From Neobacillus pocheonensis (lineage in GTDB: Bacteria; Bacillota; Bacilli; Bacillales; Cytobacillaceae), in contig JAMQCR010000001.1 of NCBI GenBank assembly GCA_023702235.1, forward strand, positions 1,984,001 through 2,048,000: a stretch of 64,000 bases of DNA, in the 5' to 3' direction. Numbering within the stretch: position 1 is the first letter of the stretch; every line of letters starts with the position of its first letter. The notes under the pieces are model-generated. The model saw only the letters and a program-made list of their open reading frames with translations, was not told the DNA's origin and ran no database searches. The translations under genes were made by a program, and so were the position numbers. Shown one piece after another: positions 38,380-49,186 of the stretch.

Positions 38380-38397
38380 TGTATGTGCATGCATACA
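38380..38397. promoter_or_regulatory. Candidate MarR operator
   Basis: Palindrome TGTATGTGCATGCATACA between marR and the Bcr gene. Its size and symmetry suit a MarR-family dimer. It lies about 270 bases before the Bcr start, so it may overlap the promoter of the leader. Confidence 0.45.
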
Positions 38398-38552
38398 AAT
38401 TAGCACGTTACAAAACAACCCGTCAAGTTTTAAGAATCAGAAAAAACAGGCATACCCCCCAACAAGCAACTATCCGCGGCAAGTAGGAACTCTTATCCCA
38501 AAAAGAGGAACCCGTTAAACTATTCAAAGAATTGATTGTACCATTAGTAATT

Positions 38553-38986
38553 TCAAGACTTTATTAGATTAATTAAGCCTTGTAGTTCTTCTAAAATTGT
38601 TTCTTTAGGAAAAGTATTTGCAAGGGTTCATTAAACGTACCAAAAGCCTCTTTAAGCAGCTCTTCTCCTTCTGTTGTTAAGGAAGTGAAAATGGCTCTGC
38701 GATCATCAACGCAAATATGTCTTCTTAAGGTTCCACAGCCCTTTGCTTCAAATCTGCTTACCAGTCTCGACATGGCGCTTTGACTTAATCCCACCATACT
38801 ATGAAGTTGTTGTAATTTTAATTTTTTCTCCGGGGCTTTAGATAAAAATAAAAGTACGTAAAACTCATTTAAAGATAATTGATGATTCTGTTGGAGTTTA
38901 TTTTCTAATTCATTGGTAATTTTCATTTGTATGTTTGTAAGAGTTAACCAACTCGTGATCAGTTGATTTTTTTGATTTGATTCCAT
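38553..38986 (-). CDS. MarR-family transcriptional regulator, frame broken
   Basis: Winged helix with LSLNEFYVLLFLS, LKLQQLHSMVGLSQSAMSRL (recognition helix) and the wing DDRRAIFTSLTTEGEELLKE. The frame stops at 38591; adding one T in the coding T4 (A4 at 38610-38613) continues PKETILEELQGLINLIKS to 38553, giving 144 residues, the normal MarR length. It probably represses the adjacent Bcr pump. Confidence 0.82.
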
Positions 38987-39396
38987 TCGTACACCTACTC
39001 CAAGTTCAACTTATTTTTCCAAATGAAAGAAACATCATTACTTATTATGCTTTATAAATGTTTATATGTCACTGCAAAGGTCTTTGTTTCTGATTTTTAT
39101 AGTAAAGGTCAAATCCTTAGTCGTCAAACTGGACTATTTTCAGTAGTGGATTAATTGTAGTTTGACACACTCTTGTAAATCCCTTAACATAACCATTTCT
39201 AAAAAATGATAGAAAAACGTATTGAAAATGCAAAAATCGGTTTCAAATTTCAGTAGGGAAATGATTACGCTAGATTGGTAGTCAACATGGTAATTCGAAA
39301 CTAAAAATAATATCAAAAGAAATCAAGTCAATTTACACTAGACATTAAAAAAGTACCAGAGAACACTTTAAGTCTTCTGGCACTAATTCAATCTTT
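38987..39396. other. Intergenic with a short coding remnant
   Basis: At 39255-39281 a plus-strand frame ends REMITLDW*, the same ending as the remnant at 60994-61150. Otherwise AT-rich with no gene seen; it should hold the marR promoter. Confidence 0.4.
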
Positions 39397-42300
39397 TTAT
39401 TGGACGATTTTCTCTCGAATGGCTTCACTTTTCAGTAGCTCTTTTATTTTCTGATCAATTCTTTCCATTTCAGCCGAAGAGTTCTTCCACCAGTTTCTAC
39501 TCCAAATCCGTTCTATTGTCCATCCTCTGCTTTCAAGGAATCTTTGTCGATAAACATCTCGCTCCTTCGCATTGGCTGAGCTATGGTACATCGCACCGTC
39601 ACATTCAATTCCCAAAATATATCTGGAAGAATCATGTGGGTGAACAATCGCTAAATCAATGCGATATCCTGACATTCCGACTTGAGTCGTGACGTTATAG
39701 CCAAGGTTTCTTAATTGATTGTACACTTGTTCTTCAAATGGAGAATCAAAATGCAATTCCTGATCTTGGACATGTGTATTGACGTTTTCTTCGATTTCCT
39801 CCACCACAGCGTTAATTTGTTCAATCTGTGCAGTGGAAACAGCTCTAACATACTTTAAATATGCCTTTAGCAATTTCCCCTTTTGGGAAGTGTTGGCAAC
39901 ATTGAGTTCTTCAGGTTCGATGCTTGATACTACCGTAATACCTTCCTTTGCTCTCGTGACAGCCACATTGAGGCGATTTTCTCCACCTTTTTGATTTAAC
40001 ATGCCAAACCGATTGTAGATTTTACCTTCCTCATTTTTGGCATAGGCAATGGAGAATAGAATAATATCTCTTTCATCCCCTTGAACATTTTCTATATTTT
40101 TTACGAAGACTCTTTCGTCCAGATCTCTTGTCATCATTTGATTATAAACAGAACTAAATTGCTCGTCTTCCGTTAACATATTATCAATAACATCCTGTAT
40201 TTTGGTCTGCTGCTTGGAGTTAAAAGTAATGATTCCAACCGTTTTACCAGGTTGATGAATGAAGATTTCTTTTAACGTATTGACTACTTCGATTGCTTCC
40301 ATTTCATTGGATTGATTAATCCACCGTCCATCGACCTTTTTCCAGTTAATCGCTGGTGGATTTTTAAATGGAACGACATTCGGTGCAATTTGGACATGGC
40401 CATTATAAAATGCATGATTGGAATAGTTGATGAGTTCCTCATATTTTGAACGATAGTGCCACTGAAGGAGCTTCTCAGGGAACCTTCTCTTTGCTAAATT
40501 TAACAAACTAACCGACTCGTCTGTTTCGTACTCTTCTTCCTCATCCTCATTATCGTTAATAAAAGAAGATTGGAACATATTAAAAGGCGGGAGCTGTTTC
40601 TCATCACCCGCAACAATGAGTTGTTTAGCACGATATACAGCGGGAATTCCACTTTCAACAGTACATTGCGAGGCTTCATCAAAAATAACTAAATCAAATA
40701 ATCCTTCCTCTAATGGAAATATCGAGGAAACAATTTCAGGTGAAGCGAGCCACACTGGCATAATGTCCACTAGGCCATCCCCAGCAAAAGTATTCACTAA
40801 TTTTCGCAGCGGCAGACCTTCCTCTTTTTACCAGCCTGATGTTTTAGCTCTCGAACAACTTTAGTCCGAATCGTCTGTACAGACTCTACATTTTTCGAAA
40901 GCTTATAAATCAAAAATTGCGTAGCAAACTTTCTCTTTTCCTCAATCAATTTTGCAAAGGATTCCCGAATTCTAGAAAATTCACTAGTTGAAATCTTTTG
41001 TACTTGAGGATATTTTCTTTCCGTTTGATCAATCCACTGGACATAGGCAGAGTTCCTTACTAAATCAGCCCAGTATTCAGGAAGTGAAGATTCATTCTTA
41101 GGTTTTTTATTTTGAAGCAGTATGATTACTTTTTTCACTACCTCTGAACAATGATTCCAGTAGGCATCCATTTGTTGAAGGTCTTCAAAATCACGGTGAA
41201 TAAATTCCACCATTTTATCTAGTTCATGAAATGGAATATCCCCTTCAGAAATTCGATTTTTAAAGGCGTCTATTGTCGCATCATCGATAAACCTTTTTAG
41301 TTTATCAATTTCTTCCGCCATTTTCTTTGTTTCTTTCCCTAACTGATGCATTAACACTAATGACTTTTTAACTTTAAGCCATTCTGGAGAACTCGTTCCT
41401 TTAAACTTTTTCCCTTCGAGTAGTTCTTCGATAATCGACTTCCCTGAAAATGATGTCCACCACCATAATCGTAAACCTTGTAAGGTTCTTTTATTTCCAT
41501 CATTTAAATCGAGAGATATTTTATCTAATTTGTTTTCAATTAACCATGTATAACCAGGAGTTATTTTTTCATGATCTAGTGAATTTATAAAATTGCAAGA
41601 GTTCTTCGCTTTATCGATTAAATCGTTTAATAACTCCACGGCTTCGAGTTTATCTTTCATATTAAGGGCTGCAAAGTGTTTTCGAGTTCTTAATGGATAG
41701 TCTTCATCACCAAAGCGTTCAAACCATTCCGCGTATGTGTAGACACTCTCACATACATCGTCCAATAGGTCTTTATTCATTTTAGATAACACTTCGTTTA
41801 AATCAATGATTTGTGATGAATCCTCAACTGTAGTGGCTTTTCCATATAAATCATATAATCTAAGTCCGAAATCTTGATACTCATATAAAGCTTTTGCAAT
41901 ACTATTGAGCAAATCCTCTTGGGATGCTAATTTTTTCGACGTTGATGACAAAGAGTTAATAGCCTGTTCAAAGCTAATTTGATTTTGATTTAGAACGGAC
42001 TCTAATTTAGTATAGAGCTTTTTTCGATCCTGTTTTTCATCTTGAACAAGCGCCACATGATTGCTTAAACCCAGGCTGTCCAGACGTTGATAAACAACAT
42101 CAAGTGCTGCACGTTTTTGACACACAACTAATACTCTTTTATCTTGATTAATAGCATCCGTAATTAAGTTAACAATAACTTGTGATTTTCCCGTCCCAGG
42201 TGGTCCATGAACAACCAATCCCTTTTTAAAACGCGCTTCTTTTAAAATCTCTTCTTGAGATCCATCCGCTTGCAAAAGGTTTAAAATATCAAGGTTTTGA

Positions 42301-43148
42301 TTTGTGTTGTCTGTTTCTATAGTTTCGGTATCCTCAAGTGTATCTATCACAGTATCTTGAGGTGCAATTAATTCACCTGCCAGTGACAAATCGCTTTCTT
42401 CTGACCGTTCTATAAGTTCATCATAATCTTTTACTAATGACGATCCTCCCTGAGGAAAGTTCCCAATGATCGCATGTTCCAGTAAAGCGAAATTCGCCAC
42501 CTCTGGAATATCTTCTTTCTTATATTCTTTCAATGGGGTAATCCCTTGTGCAGTAAAGGATACATTGATTTCAAAGCCTTTTAAAAAGGAAAGCCACTCT
42601 TCATAATTATACTTTCCAGCTGCCTCGGCAGCCTGTTCAAAAAAATCCTCTGTAAATGATAGGTTATTTAACTTTTTAATCGCTAAAAATAAGGTACGAT
42701 TAATTTGTAGGCCTCCTTCTTCGAGCTTTAACACCCACTTTTGAGAATTAAGATTATTTTTTTCAAGTCTTACGGGGTATAGGAATAAGGGAGCTTGAAA
42801 AAATGTTCCATCAGATAATGTTCCTGATAAAAACGGAAATCCTAAATAAAAATCATGAATACCGGTTTCTTCTTCAATTCCTCTTAAATTTCTTGTTAAG
42901 TCCGTAAGTTTCTTCGAAATTTCCATCGAATCTTTATTATTTATCGTTGGTTTCAATAAAGTAATTTCATTTTTTGTCTGATTGATAATTTTCTCTATAA
43001 TGGTTTCACTAACTTTTTCATCAGATAATTGATCTAACTCAGTTAAGTCAAAGCTCCATTTATTATAAAGCTTTAATAATCGTATGGAGCGATTCCGTCG
43101 ACTAATATCATTGAGTTTATCCCTCATATGTATTAACTGATCCTTCAT
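39397..43148 (-). CDS. SF1 DNA helicase with C-terminal restriction-type nuclease domain, frame broken
   Basis: Start at ATG 43148 after AAAGAGGT. The N-terminal 300 residues resemble DUF4011-type helicase N-domains. Then come Walker A GLVVHGPPGTGKSQ, Walker B LFDLVIFDEASQC, LQWHYRSKYEELI, NVQGDERDIILFS and RLNVAVTRAKEG (motif VI). The last 110 residues hold a PD-(D/E)xK nuclease: FEEQVYNQLRNLGY, YRIDLAIVHP, ILGIECDGAMYH. The frame changes near 40815; one base added restores LPLRKLVNTFAGDG, giving about 1,250 residues. Such helicase-nucleases are frequent in defence islands; anti-phage activity is inferred. Confidence 0.85.
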
Positions 43149-43449
43149 TTCAAAGACCTCTTTCCATTTACTTATATCCATTATAACCATTATACTGGAG
43201 GATTCAGCCGTTATTCTAATGAACAAGAAAAGAAGAGCTAATGCTCTCTTCCGATCATCAATTAATTAAATTAAATAATTTAAAAGTATATCATCATAAG
43301 CGAACTAAAACTTGTTTTATCAATTAATTAATCTTATCTATCCCACTCTTCACTGGCTTCTCTCGTTTATGATTTTTTTAGGTATTTCGTGAATTCAGAT
43401 TCTCCTGATTATGACATACTCCTTTCACATATAGGTATTTTTGTGATTG

Positions 43450-43620
43450 AACCCCAAATGTGGAAGTGCTTTAGTAAAAGTGGAATGTTTAATTCTTTTG
43501 CCAATTCTTCCGCTTGAACGGAGGTTGGAATTCTTTTTATGGAAAGTCCTTTTTTAACTAGCTGCCCAATCTTTTGAATGGAATAGAAAACCGTCGAGCC
43601 CGTACCAAAGCCTATTAAAA
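43450..43620 (-). pseudogene. Ribose-5-phosphate isomerase A remnant
   Basis: IGFGTGSTVFYSIQKIGQLV, then KRIPTSVQAEELAKELNIPL, matches the N-terminal active-site region of RpiA. Start and most of the protein are missing. Confidence 0.65.
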
Positions 43621-43690
43621 GCTAAGAAGGACTGCCTCCTATTGTGTGGTTTAAATAATAGTTAATTGTTTCTTTATCACTATTATCGGT

Positions 43691-43841
43691 TATAATATAG
43701 TTAAAGAATGCATAAATTAAAAAAGACCGAACATGAATGATGCATGTCCGGTCCAGCAATAGCAGGTTCCCTCAAAGGGAATCGGCTCGAGAAGTGAATA
43801 ATCCACCTGAGCCGTCAACTCAAGGGTGGATTATTTTTTTT
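43691..43841 (+). ncRNA. Antisense RNA of type I toxin module, copy 2
   Basis: TATAAT at 43691-43696, hairpin GACCGAACATG / CATGTCCGGTC, terminator stem AATAATCCACC / GGTGGATTATT with eight T. Same order as copy 1, overlapping the toxin 3' end. Boundaries are predicted. Confidence 0.65.
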
Positions 43842-43914
43842 GGTTAAATGACAGTATGGCTACGATTAAACTAGTAAATGCAATCGTAAACATTAATGTT
43901 TCAAAAACTGTCAT
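43831..43914 (-). CDS. Holin-like type I toxin, copy 2
   Basis: 27 residues, MTVFETLMFTIAFTSLIVAI followed by LSFNQKK; differs from copy 1 at four positions. Strong GAAAGAGGGTGATG ribosome site and a shared leader. It is in the same orientation as copy 1, 8.3 kb away. Confidence 0.82.
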   Translation of the reverse strand: MTVFETLMFTIAFTSLIVAILSFNQKK

Positions 43915-44268
43915 TCAGCATCACCCTCTTTCTGTTTGGGAGTGTGCCGACCACCCTTGAGAAATCCTATTCTATTGCTCTTATAGTTTATCATATTATC
44001 AACAAGAAGGGAACGAATGTTCTGTTAAACATAAATCTTTAAATACTGAAACTAAACTTAGAAAATCTAAAAAGATCCTCACGCACTTATTAATAATGAT
44101 ACTATTATACTATAAAACTACCTAAATATTGGAGTGAATAGGAATATATACGTAAAAAGTGCCTGAATAATATCAGACACATAAAATATAAATATAAGTT
44201 ATTAATTGGTTAGTCTAATCATCAGTTGTCTCTGAAGGATGTTAATTTAATCATTCCTTCCTTGAACT
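43915..44268. other. Intergenic, 354 bases
   Basis: Holds the leader and promoter of toxin copy 2 at its left end; the rest is AT-rich with no gene seen. Confidence 0.4.
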
Positions 44269-44403
44269 GATTTGTCCCTGGCCGGTGAATTAATTGCACC
44301 ACAAGATAGTGACATAGATAAAAATGAGGATACCAAAGACAAAGAAACAGACAACACCATTCAAAACCTTGAACCCTTCGGCAGAAAGGACTTTATTTTG
44401 TGA
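44269..44403 (+). pseudogene. Inverted remnant of a helicase paralogue
   Basis: DLSLAGELIAPQDSDIDKNE, then a region ending TIQNLEPFGRKDFIL, matches the segment SLAGELIAPQDTVIDTLEDT of the helicase at 39397-43148, but on the opposite strand. Only about 40 residues remain. Confidence 0.65.
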
Positions 44404-44571
44404 TTCAAACTCATCCAATGGTACCTAGCCTTATTTGAAGTTTGTGTTCCTAGGACCGGAAGTTTGCCGCTCGCTTCTCCAAGTCACAAAGGCCATCCTT
44501 GCTTTAGGCTAACCATATGCCTTCAGAGGTCATGCCTTTCACCCTATAGACTGCACCCATTCCGGTCGCAC
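44404..44571 (-). mobile_element. Group II intron 5' remnant
   Basis: Begins GTGCGACCGG, the GTGYG 5' end of group II introns, directly after the T tract of a terminator, the insertion site favoured by bacterial IIC introns. Domain I-like sequence follows (GGTGAAAGGCATGACC, GGCTAGGTACC). No reverse transcriptase or 3' end is present here. Confidence 0.5.
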
Positions 44572-44601
44572 AAGAAAAAAATCTCTGTTTTCCCTAGAGG
44601 T
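44572..44601 (-). terminator. Terminator of the sugar operon
   Basis: On the minus strand CCTCT and AGAG form a short stem followed by seven T, 20-50 bases after the HAD gene stop. The intron remnant starts right after it. Confidence 0.5.
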
Positions 44602-44621
44602 TTTCGCATCAATATTTATTT

Positions 44622-45404
44622 TTAAAGCCCAATTTTATTTAATAGTTCTTGCCTTTGCAAAAAGTCTCCGACTATTAAGTCGGCACCCGCCTTCTCCAAA
44701 CGATGACGTTTCACATTATTGATCCCTTCCCTTTTCGCTTCATCACTGGCAATTCCTAGACAAAAGGCTCCGTATTCCTTTCCCAAGCTAATTTCTACTT
44801 TACCATCTCCAACAACCAATAACGATTGTTCATCAAACCCTTGTTCAACGATCAGATCACGAATGACTTTTTCTTTGGAACAATCTGCTCGACCCACCGG
44901 TGCACCGGCAATTTCTTTCAAGTATGAACTGATTTGAAGAATGTTAGCTTCATTAACAACATCAGGGTGGTCTGTTCCGCTTGCTAAATAAATATCTACT
45001 CCACGTTTCTGAAGTTCTTCTAGGAAGTAGACAGATCCTTTTATAATATAATTTTCAGGGGAAACAGAACCATCATTTATTTGTTTTAAGCGATCCTTGA
45101 CATTAGCTAATAAACGTTCATTATATATTGCTTTATACCCCCATCCATCAAGCGCTTCTTTGACATATCCATACTTTTTTACGGTATCGGTAAGCCATTC
45201 CATTTGGTATATTGTTTGGATCCCTGTTGATTCATGAATGTATGTTTCTACTTCGTTACTGATCTTTTCTAACTTGCCTTCGTCAATTTCTGAACACCCA
45301 ACAATCATTTCTACCATCATTGGATGCATAATCTCTTCCCATCCATTTCGAAGTGTAGAAATGGTTCCGTCAAAATCAAATACTGCAGCACGAATATGCC
45401 TCAT
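44622..45404 (-). CDS. HAD-family hydrolase (phosphatase)
   Basis: 260 residues from ATG 45404 after GGAGGG. HAD motif I is VFDFDGTISTLR, motif II is in VDIYLASGTDHPDVV, the lysine region GRADCSKEKVIRDL and motif III LLVVGDGKVEISLGKEYG. A cap domain lies between motifs I and II. Last gene of the sugar operon; with a GmhA-like isomerase and HldE-like kinase upstream it could dephosphorylate a sugar bisphosphate, but this is inference. Confidence 0.82.
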   Translation of the reverse strand: MRHIRAAVFDFDGTISTLRNGWEEIMHPMMVEMIVGCSEIDEGKLEKISNEVETYIHESTGIQTIYQMEWLTDTVKKYGYVKEALDGWGYKAIYNERLLANVKDRLKQINDGSVSPENYIIKGSVYFLEELQKRGVDIYLASGTDHPDVVNEANILQISSYLKEIAGAPVGRADCSKEKVIRDLIVEQGFDEQSLLVVGDGKVEISLGKEYGAFCLGIASDEAKREGINNVKRHRLEKAGADLIVGDFLQRQELLNKIGL

Positions 45405-45446
45405 TTCAATTCCCTCCACTTCTCAAAGCTGTCCGAATATGATTTA

Positions 45447-46494
45447 CTATGATTTTTCAAACCTAAGCCATCTTTCATGAATTTCAGAAGGATTTGCTGT
45501 ACCAGTCATTCCTATTTTTTTGACAACAATCGATGCCGCTAAATGGGCAAATGCTATGGCATCTGCTCCTTTAAATCCCGCTGCCAACATTGAAACGAAG
45601 GATGACATAAAGCAATCTCCAGCACCTACTATATCAAATGTACCTAAAACAGCCTGGGAAGGAACAAAAGTCACTTGATCCTTATCAATCCAAATAGCCC
45701 CTTTTTCCCCTAATGTCATGCAAACTTGACTATTCTGTCTCTGAGCCAAGCTTCGTGCAGATTCAATGTACTCCTCCATCGACGGTTCCTTCTGTTTCGA
45801 CTGATAATGGAGCGCTTTCATAGTTTCCAATTCGTTTGGTTTTAAAATCATTTCAGTAAAATGGTCAATCCTATTACGACTGTCAACAGCAATCATTAAT
45901 CCTTCACGCGCGTATTGAATTAATACTTCCCTTATCCTTGGTGTCACAACACCACATTTGAATTGATCTGTAACGATGATCGCATCCACTTTCGTGACCA
46001 ATTTATCGATTTGCTCAATTAATTTTTGTTCTTGATGAAAGCTTAACGATTTCCGATTCTCAAAGTCGATTCTTGGATCCTCATATTCAACGTGCGAGAT
46101 CCTGTACGAATAGGCTTGCAATAAGCAGGTGTTATCCAATCAGAATATACAATTATATGACTCTCATCTATTTGTTTCATTGCTAAGTGATTTAGTAATT
46201 CACGCCCCCGCCAATCATCTCCAATGGCTGTACACAAATAAACTTTTGACCTACGCCAAGATCGCGAAGATTTGCTGCTACATTACCAGCAGCACCGAGG
46301 GAAGTCCGTTCTTCAACAACTGGTAGGGGATAATGAGGGGTTTCTCGTGATAACTCACTTAAATTCATGTTCGCCTTCCAATAAACATCCAAACAACCAT
46401 CCCCAATGACACCAATACGAAGCTTTGATACTTGTAAAAACATTTGCTCTATCTTTTCATAAGCCAGCACTTGCCCCGTTTTAATGTCATTCAT
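45447..46494 (-). CDS. PfkB-family sugar kinase, HldE/RfaE-like, two frame breaks
   Basis: Three overlapping frames. The first holds IGVIGDGCLDVYW and VEERTSLGAAGNVAANLRDL, like the kinase domain of HldE; the second VYLCTAIGDDWRGRELL; the third VVTPRIREVLIQYA, CMTLGEKGAIWI and the catalytic GTFDIVGAGDCFMSS. One base added to T4 at 46244-46247 (GQKVYLCTAIGDD) and one near CGCAC at about 46103 give 349 residues. It phosphorylates a sugar or sugar phosphate. No cytidylyltransferase domain is attached, unlike bifunctional HldE. Confidence 0.8.
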
Positions 46495-48530
46495 CGTCGT
46501 TCCTCCATTTCCTTACATTTTAAATATTCATAAAGTTGAGGAATCGTTTGTTGATGTAATCCTTCAAAATGATACCCTTTACCACCTAAGCTGGTTGGAC
46601 GGTGTACAATATTTTTTCTTGGACGGTAATAATAATCTTGATCTTCATAGCCAACTTTACGATGATAATCACCAAGTTGAATAGTATCAAAATTTGCTGT
46701 AGTAATTTTGCTAATTGTATAATCGAGATTTCTTCCAATCGACAAAGCCTTCAAAAATACTTCCGGACCTGTTACAGTTGACCCAAAATTCATAAATACG
46801 CCCCCATCCAAATGGGCAACGGTTTTACAGAAAATTTGAAAATCGATCCCACTTGCTCCACCCAACACTTTAAAATTAGTTTTTGGATGCATATGGATGG
46901 TGTCAGTTCCTAATGTTATATGGCAAGTATACGGAATGTTTAGTTTTGCTGCATGATGGAAAATAGCGGTTTCTAAATAAGGAAAGCGTTGAGGATTCTG
47001 TTCCGCATAGACAGCTATGCTTTCTCCATAACCAAGCCCTTTTGCATATCCACTTTCAATAGCTTCCAACATCCAAGCACCGGTTTCCTCCCACATCCCT
47101 AGATATCCTGTATGTAAAGTGCTCTCTTCATCTTCTTCTGTTCCACCAACCGCAGCCAATTCAAAGTCTTGAATACTAGAACAGCCATTTCCAGCTATAT
47201 GGGTGATATATCCTTTTTTCATCAATTCAATGATGTACGTTGAAACGCCATTTGAAATGACGTTTCCCCCCATTGAAAAAACAATTGGAAAACTATTTTT
47301 CTTTGCAATCCAAATTTTTTCGGCAAACTCTTCAAATAATGGAGAATTCCATTTATGAGAAAGACTATTAAGCTTATAATCTCCTATTGTTTCAGGGACT
47401 AGTAATTTCTTAATTGTCATCTGGTTATTTTTATACTTGATTGGTAAACATTCGACATGAATCATTTCTCTCGATTCATTTAACAGGGTTAATGGTGATG
47501 TATTTTTATTAGTTATTGTTAAATTGATCGCTTGTTCTTGTGTAACTTTATTCCATTTCTTTAATAACAAATGATATAGGGTTGGGATTGTCTGTTGATG
47601 AAGACCTTGAAAATGAAAGCCTTCACCCCCACATTTTGATAATCTTTCAATCATATTTCTACGAGGGCGATAATAATACAAAGCATTGGAACAATCATAC
47701 GTTACCCCCATCTTAAGCGAGGTAATATCAAAGTTTGCGGCTGTAATACCTTCCATTGGAAATTCAGAATTTTTGCAAATAGTCCATGCTTTTAAAAATA
47801 TTTCCGGTCCAGATATGGCTGAACCAAAGTTAAGAAAAACTCCTCCATTACCTAAATGAGAGAATGATTCACAAAACGTGTAAAAATCCCTTCCAGAAGC
47901 TGACCCAAGAGAAGCAAAATTTACACTTGGATGCTGGTGAATAATATCTGTTCCAATCGAAATATGACAAGTATATGGAACACCAGCTTTTTTTGTTTGA
48001 ACAAAAACACAATCTTCAACATATGGAAACATGTGAAGTTGAGCCCTAACATATTCCGATAAGCTTTCACCATATCCCAATCCTTGATTTTCACCTTGTT
48101 GGATCGCTTCATTCATGTATCTTCCGGTTTCCTCCCACATCCCAAATGAGCCGTCTTCAATTGCGGTTGCGACGTCTTCAGATGTTTCACCGAGGAAGGC
48201 AAGTTCAAAATCATGGATACTTGAGGCACCGTTTCCCGCAACATGAGTTACTATTCCTGCCCCTAACCATTTCAATTATATATCGAGAAAGCCCGTTTTT
48301 AATGACATGTGCTCCCATTGACCATATGACTGGTTTTCCTGTCAAACGAGCATTGATTATTCGATCAACTAGAGTTTCGAATTCTTTGGGATAATCCCAA
48401 GAAGGAGCTTGATCATTCTTAGCCGTGCCATGTTTTCAATCGTAACGAGGTTTTTTCTCGTATAAACAGAATTAGTCTTAACTTTTTCAAAAGTTAACTT
48501 ACGATTTGAATCAGGTAGTTGATTACTCAA
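46491..48530 (-). CDS. Tandem-repeat protein, distantly deoxyhypusine-synthase-like, two frame breaks
   Basis: About 680 residues made of two similar halves. Each has FSMGGNVISNG-like, THIAGNGCSSIQDFELAAVG, GYLGMWEETGAWM, YTCHITLGTDTIHMHP, GGVFMNFGS, GPEVFLKA and YYYRPRKN segments. It starts at TTG 48530 overlapping the SIS gene stop. Two breaks (ATGGC near 48430 and G4 near 48268) interrupt the first half; corrections of one and two G restore the frame. The NxISxG and HDFE patterns recall deoxyhypusine synthase, an NAD-binding fold, but I cannot assign a reaction. It is the least explained gene of the sugar operon. Confidence 0.7.
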
Positions 48531-49186
48531 GTTTTCACCCCATATTCCTCGGACTCGACCATCATGCACAACACATGATAAACTGGTAAATGGTACTCTT
48601 GAATGATGGGTGTTGAGTCGGCAGGTACGCATATACACGCATCTACAATTTCTTTTAGTTCTCCTCCATGTTGACCAGTTAATGCAACCGTTTTTAAACC
48701 AAATGCTTTTGCAATTTTCATAGCATAGACAACATTTTTAGAGTTTCCTGAAGTACTTAATCCCACAACAACGTCTTCCTGACGTCCGTAGCCATATACT
48801 TGTTGAGCAAATACAAGGTCAGGTTGTACATCATTGTTAAAAGCTGTCATTAATGCACTATGGCTTACCAATGAAATTGCCGGTAAAGCTGATTGTAAAT
48901 GGTTGATAAGATAATGACTCTCAGCGTTTTCCCCGAGATTTGCAAAAATTGCATCACGATCTCTATTGGAAATCGGTCGTTTATGCATAAATCCTTTCAT
49001 TAATTCACCGACAATATGTTCTGCATCGGCAGCACTTCCACCATTTCCGCATATCAATAGTTTTCCATTATTTACATAACAATCTGAAAAGATGTTAAAA
49101 GCCGATTCAATTGAATTTTTACATACAAATAATGGTGGATAACGTTCGATAAGTGAATCTAAAATTTGCCTTGTTCCATTTCTCAT
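48527..49186 (-). CDS. SIS-domain isomerase, GmhA-like
   Basis: 219 residues. LLICGNGGSAADAEHIVGEL is the SIS phosphosugar site, VVVGLSTSGNSKNVVYAM the second phosphate loop, and ADSTPIIQEYHLPVYHVLC the ending typical of sedoheptulose-7-phosphate isomerase and DiaA. Starts overlapping the ROK gene stop (ATGA). In this catabolic operon it probably isomerises a ketose/aldose phosphate rather than making LPS heptose. Confidence 0.86.
   Translation of the reverse strand: MRNGTRQILDSLIERYPPLFVCKNSIESAFNIFSDCYVNNGKLLICGNGGSAADAEHIVGELMKGFMHKRPISNRDRDAIFANLGENAESHYLINHLQSALPAISLVSHSALMTAFNNDVQPDLVFAQQVYGYGRQEDVVVGLSTSGNSKNVVYAMKIAKAFGLKTVALTGQHGGELKEIVDACICVPADSTPIIQEYHLPVYHVLCMMVESEEYGVKT

Noticed and set aside
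48527..49186. LPS-type heptose biosynthesis because of GmhA- and HldE-like genes.
   Set aside because: The organism appears Gram-positive, the kinase lacks the cytidylyltransferase domain and the operon contains a sugar importer and catabolic isomerase.
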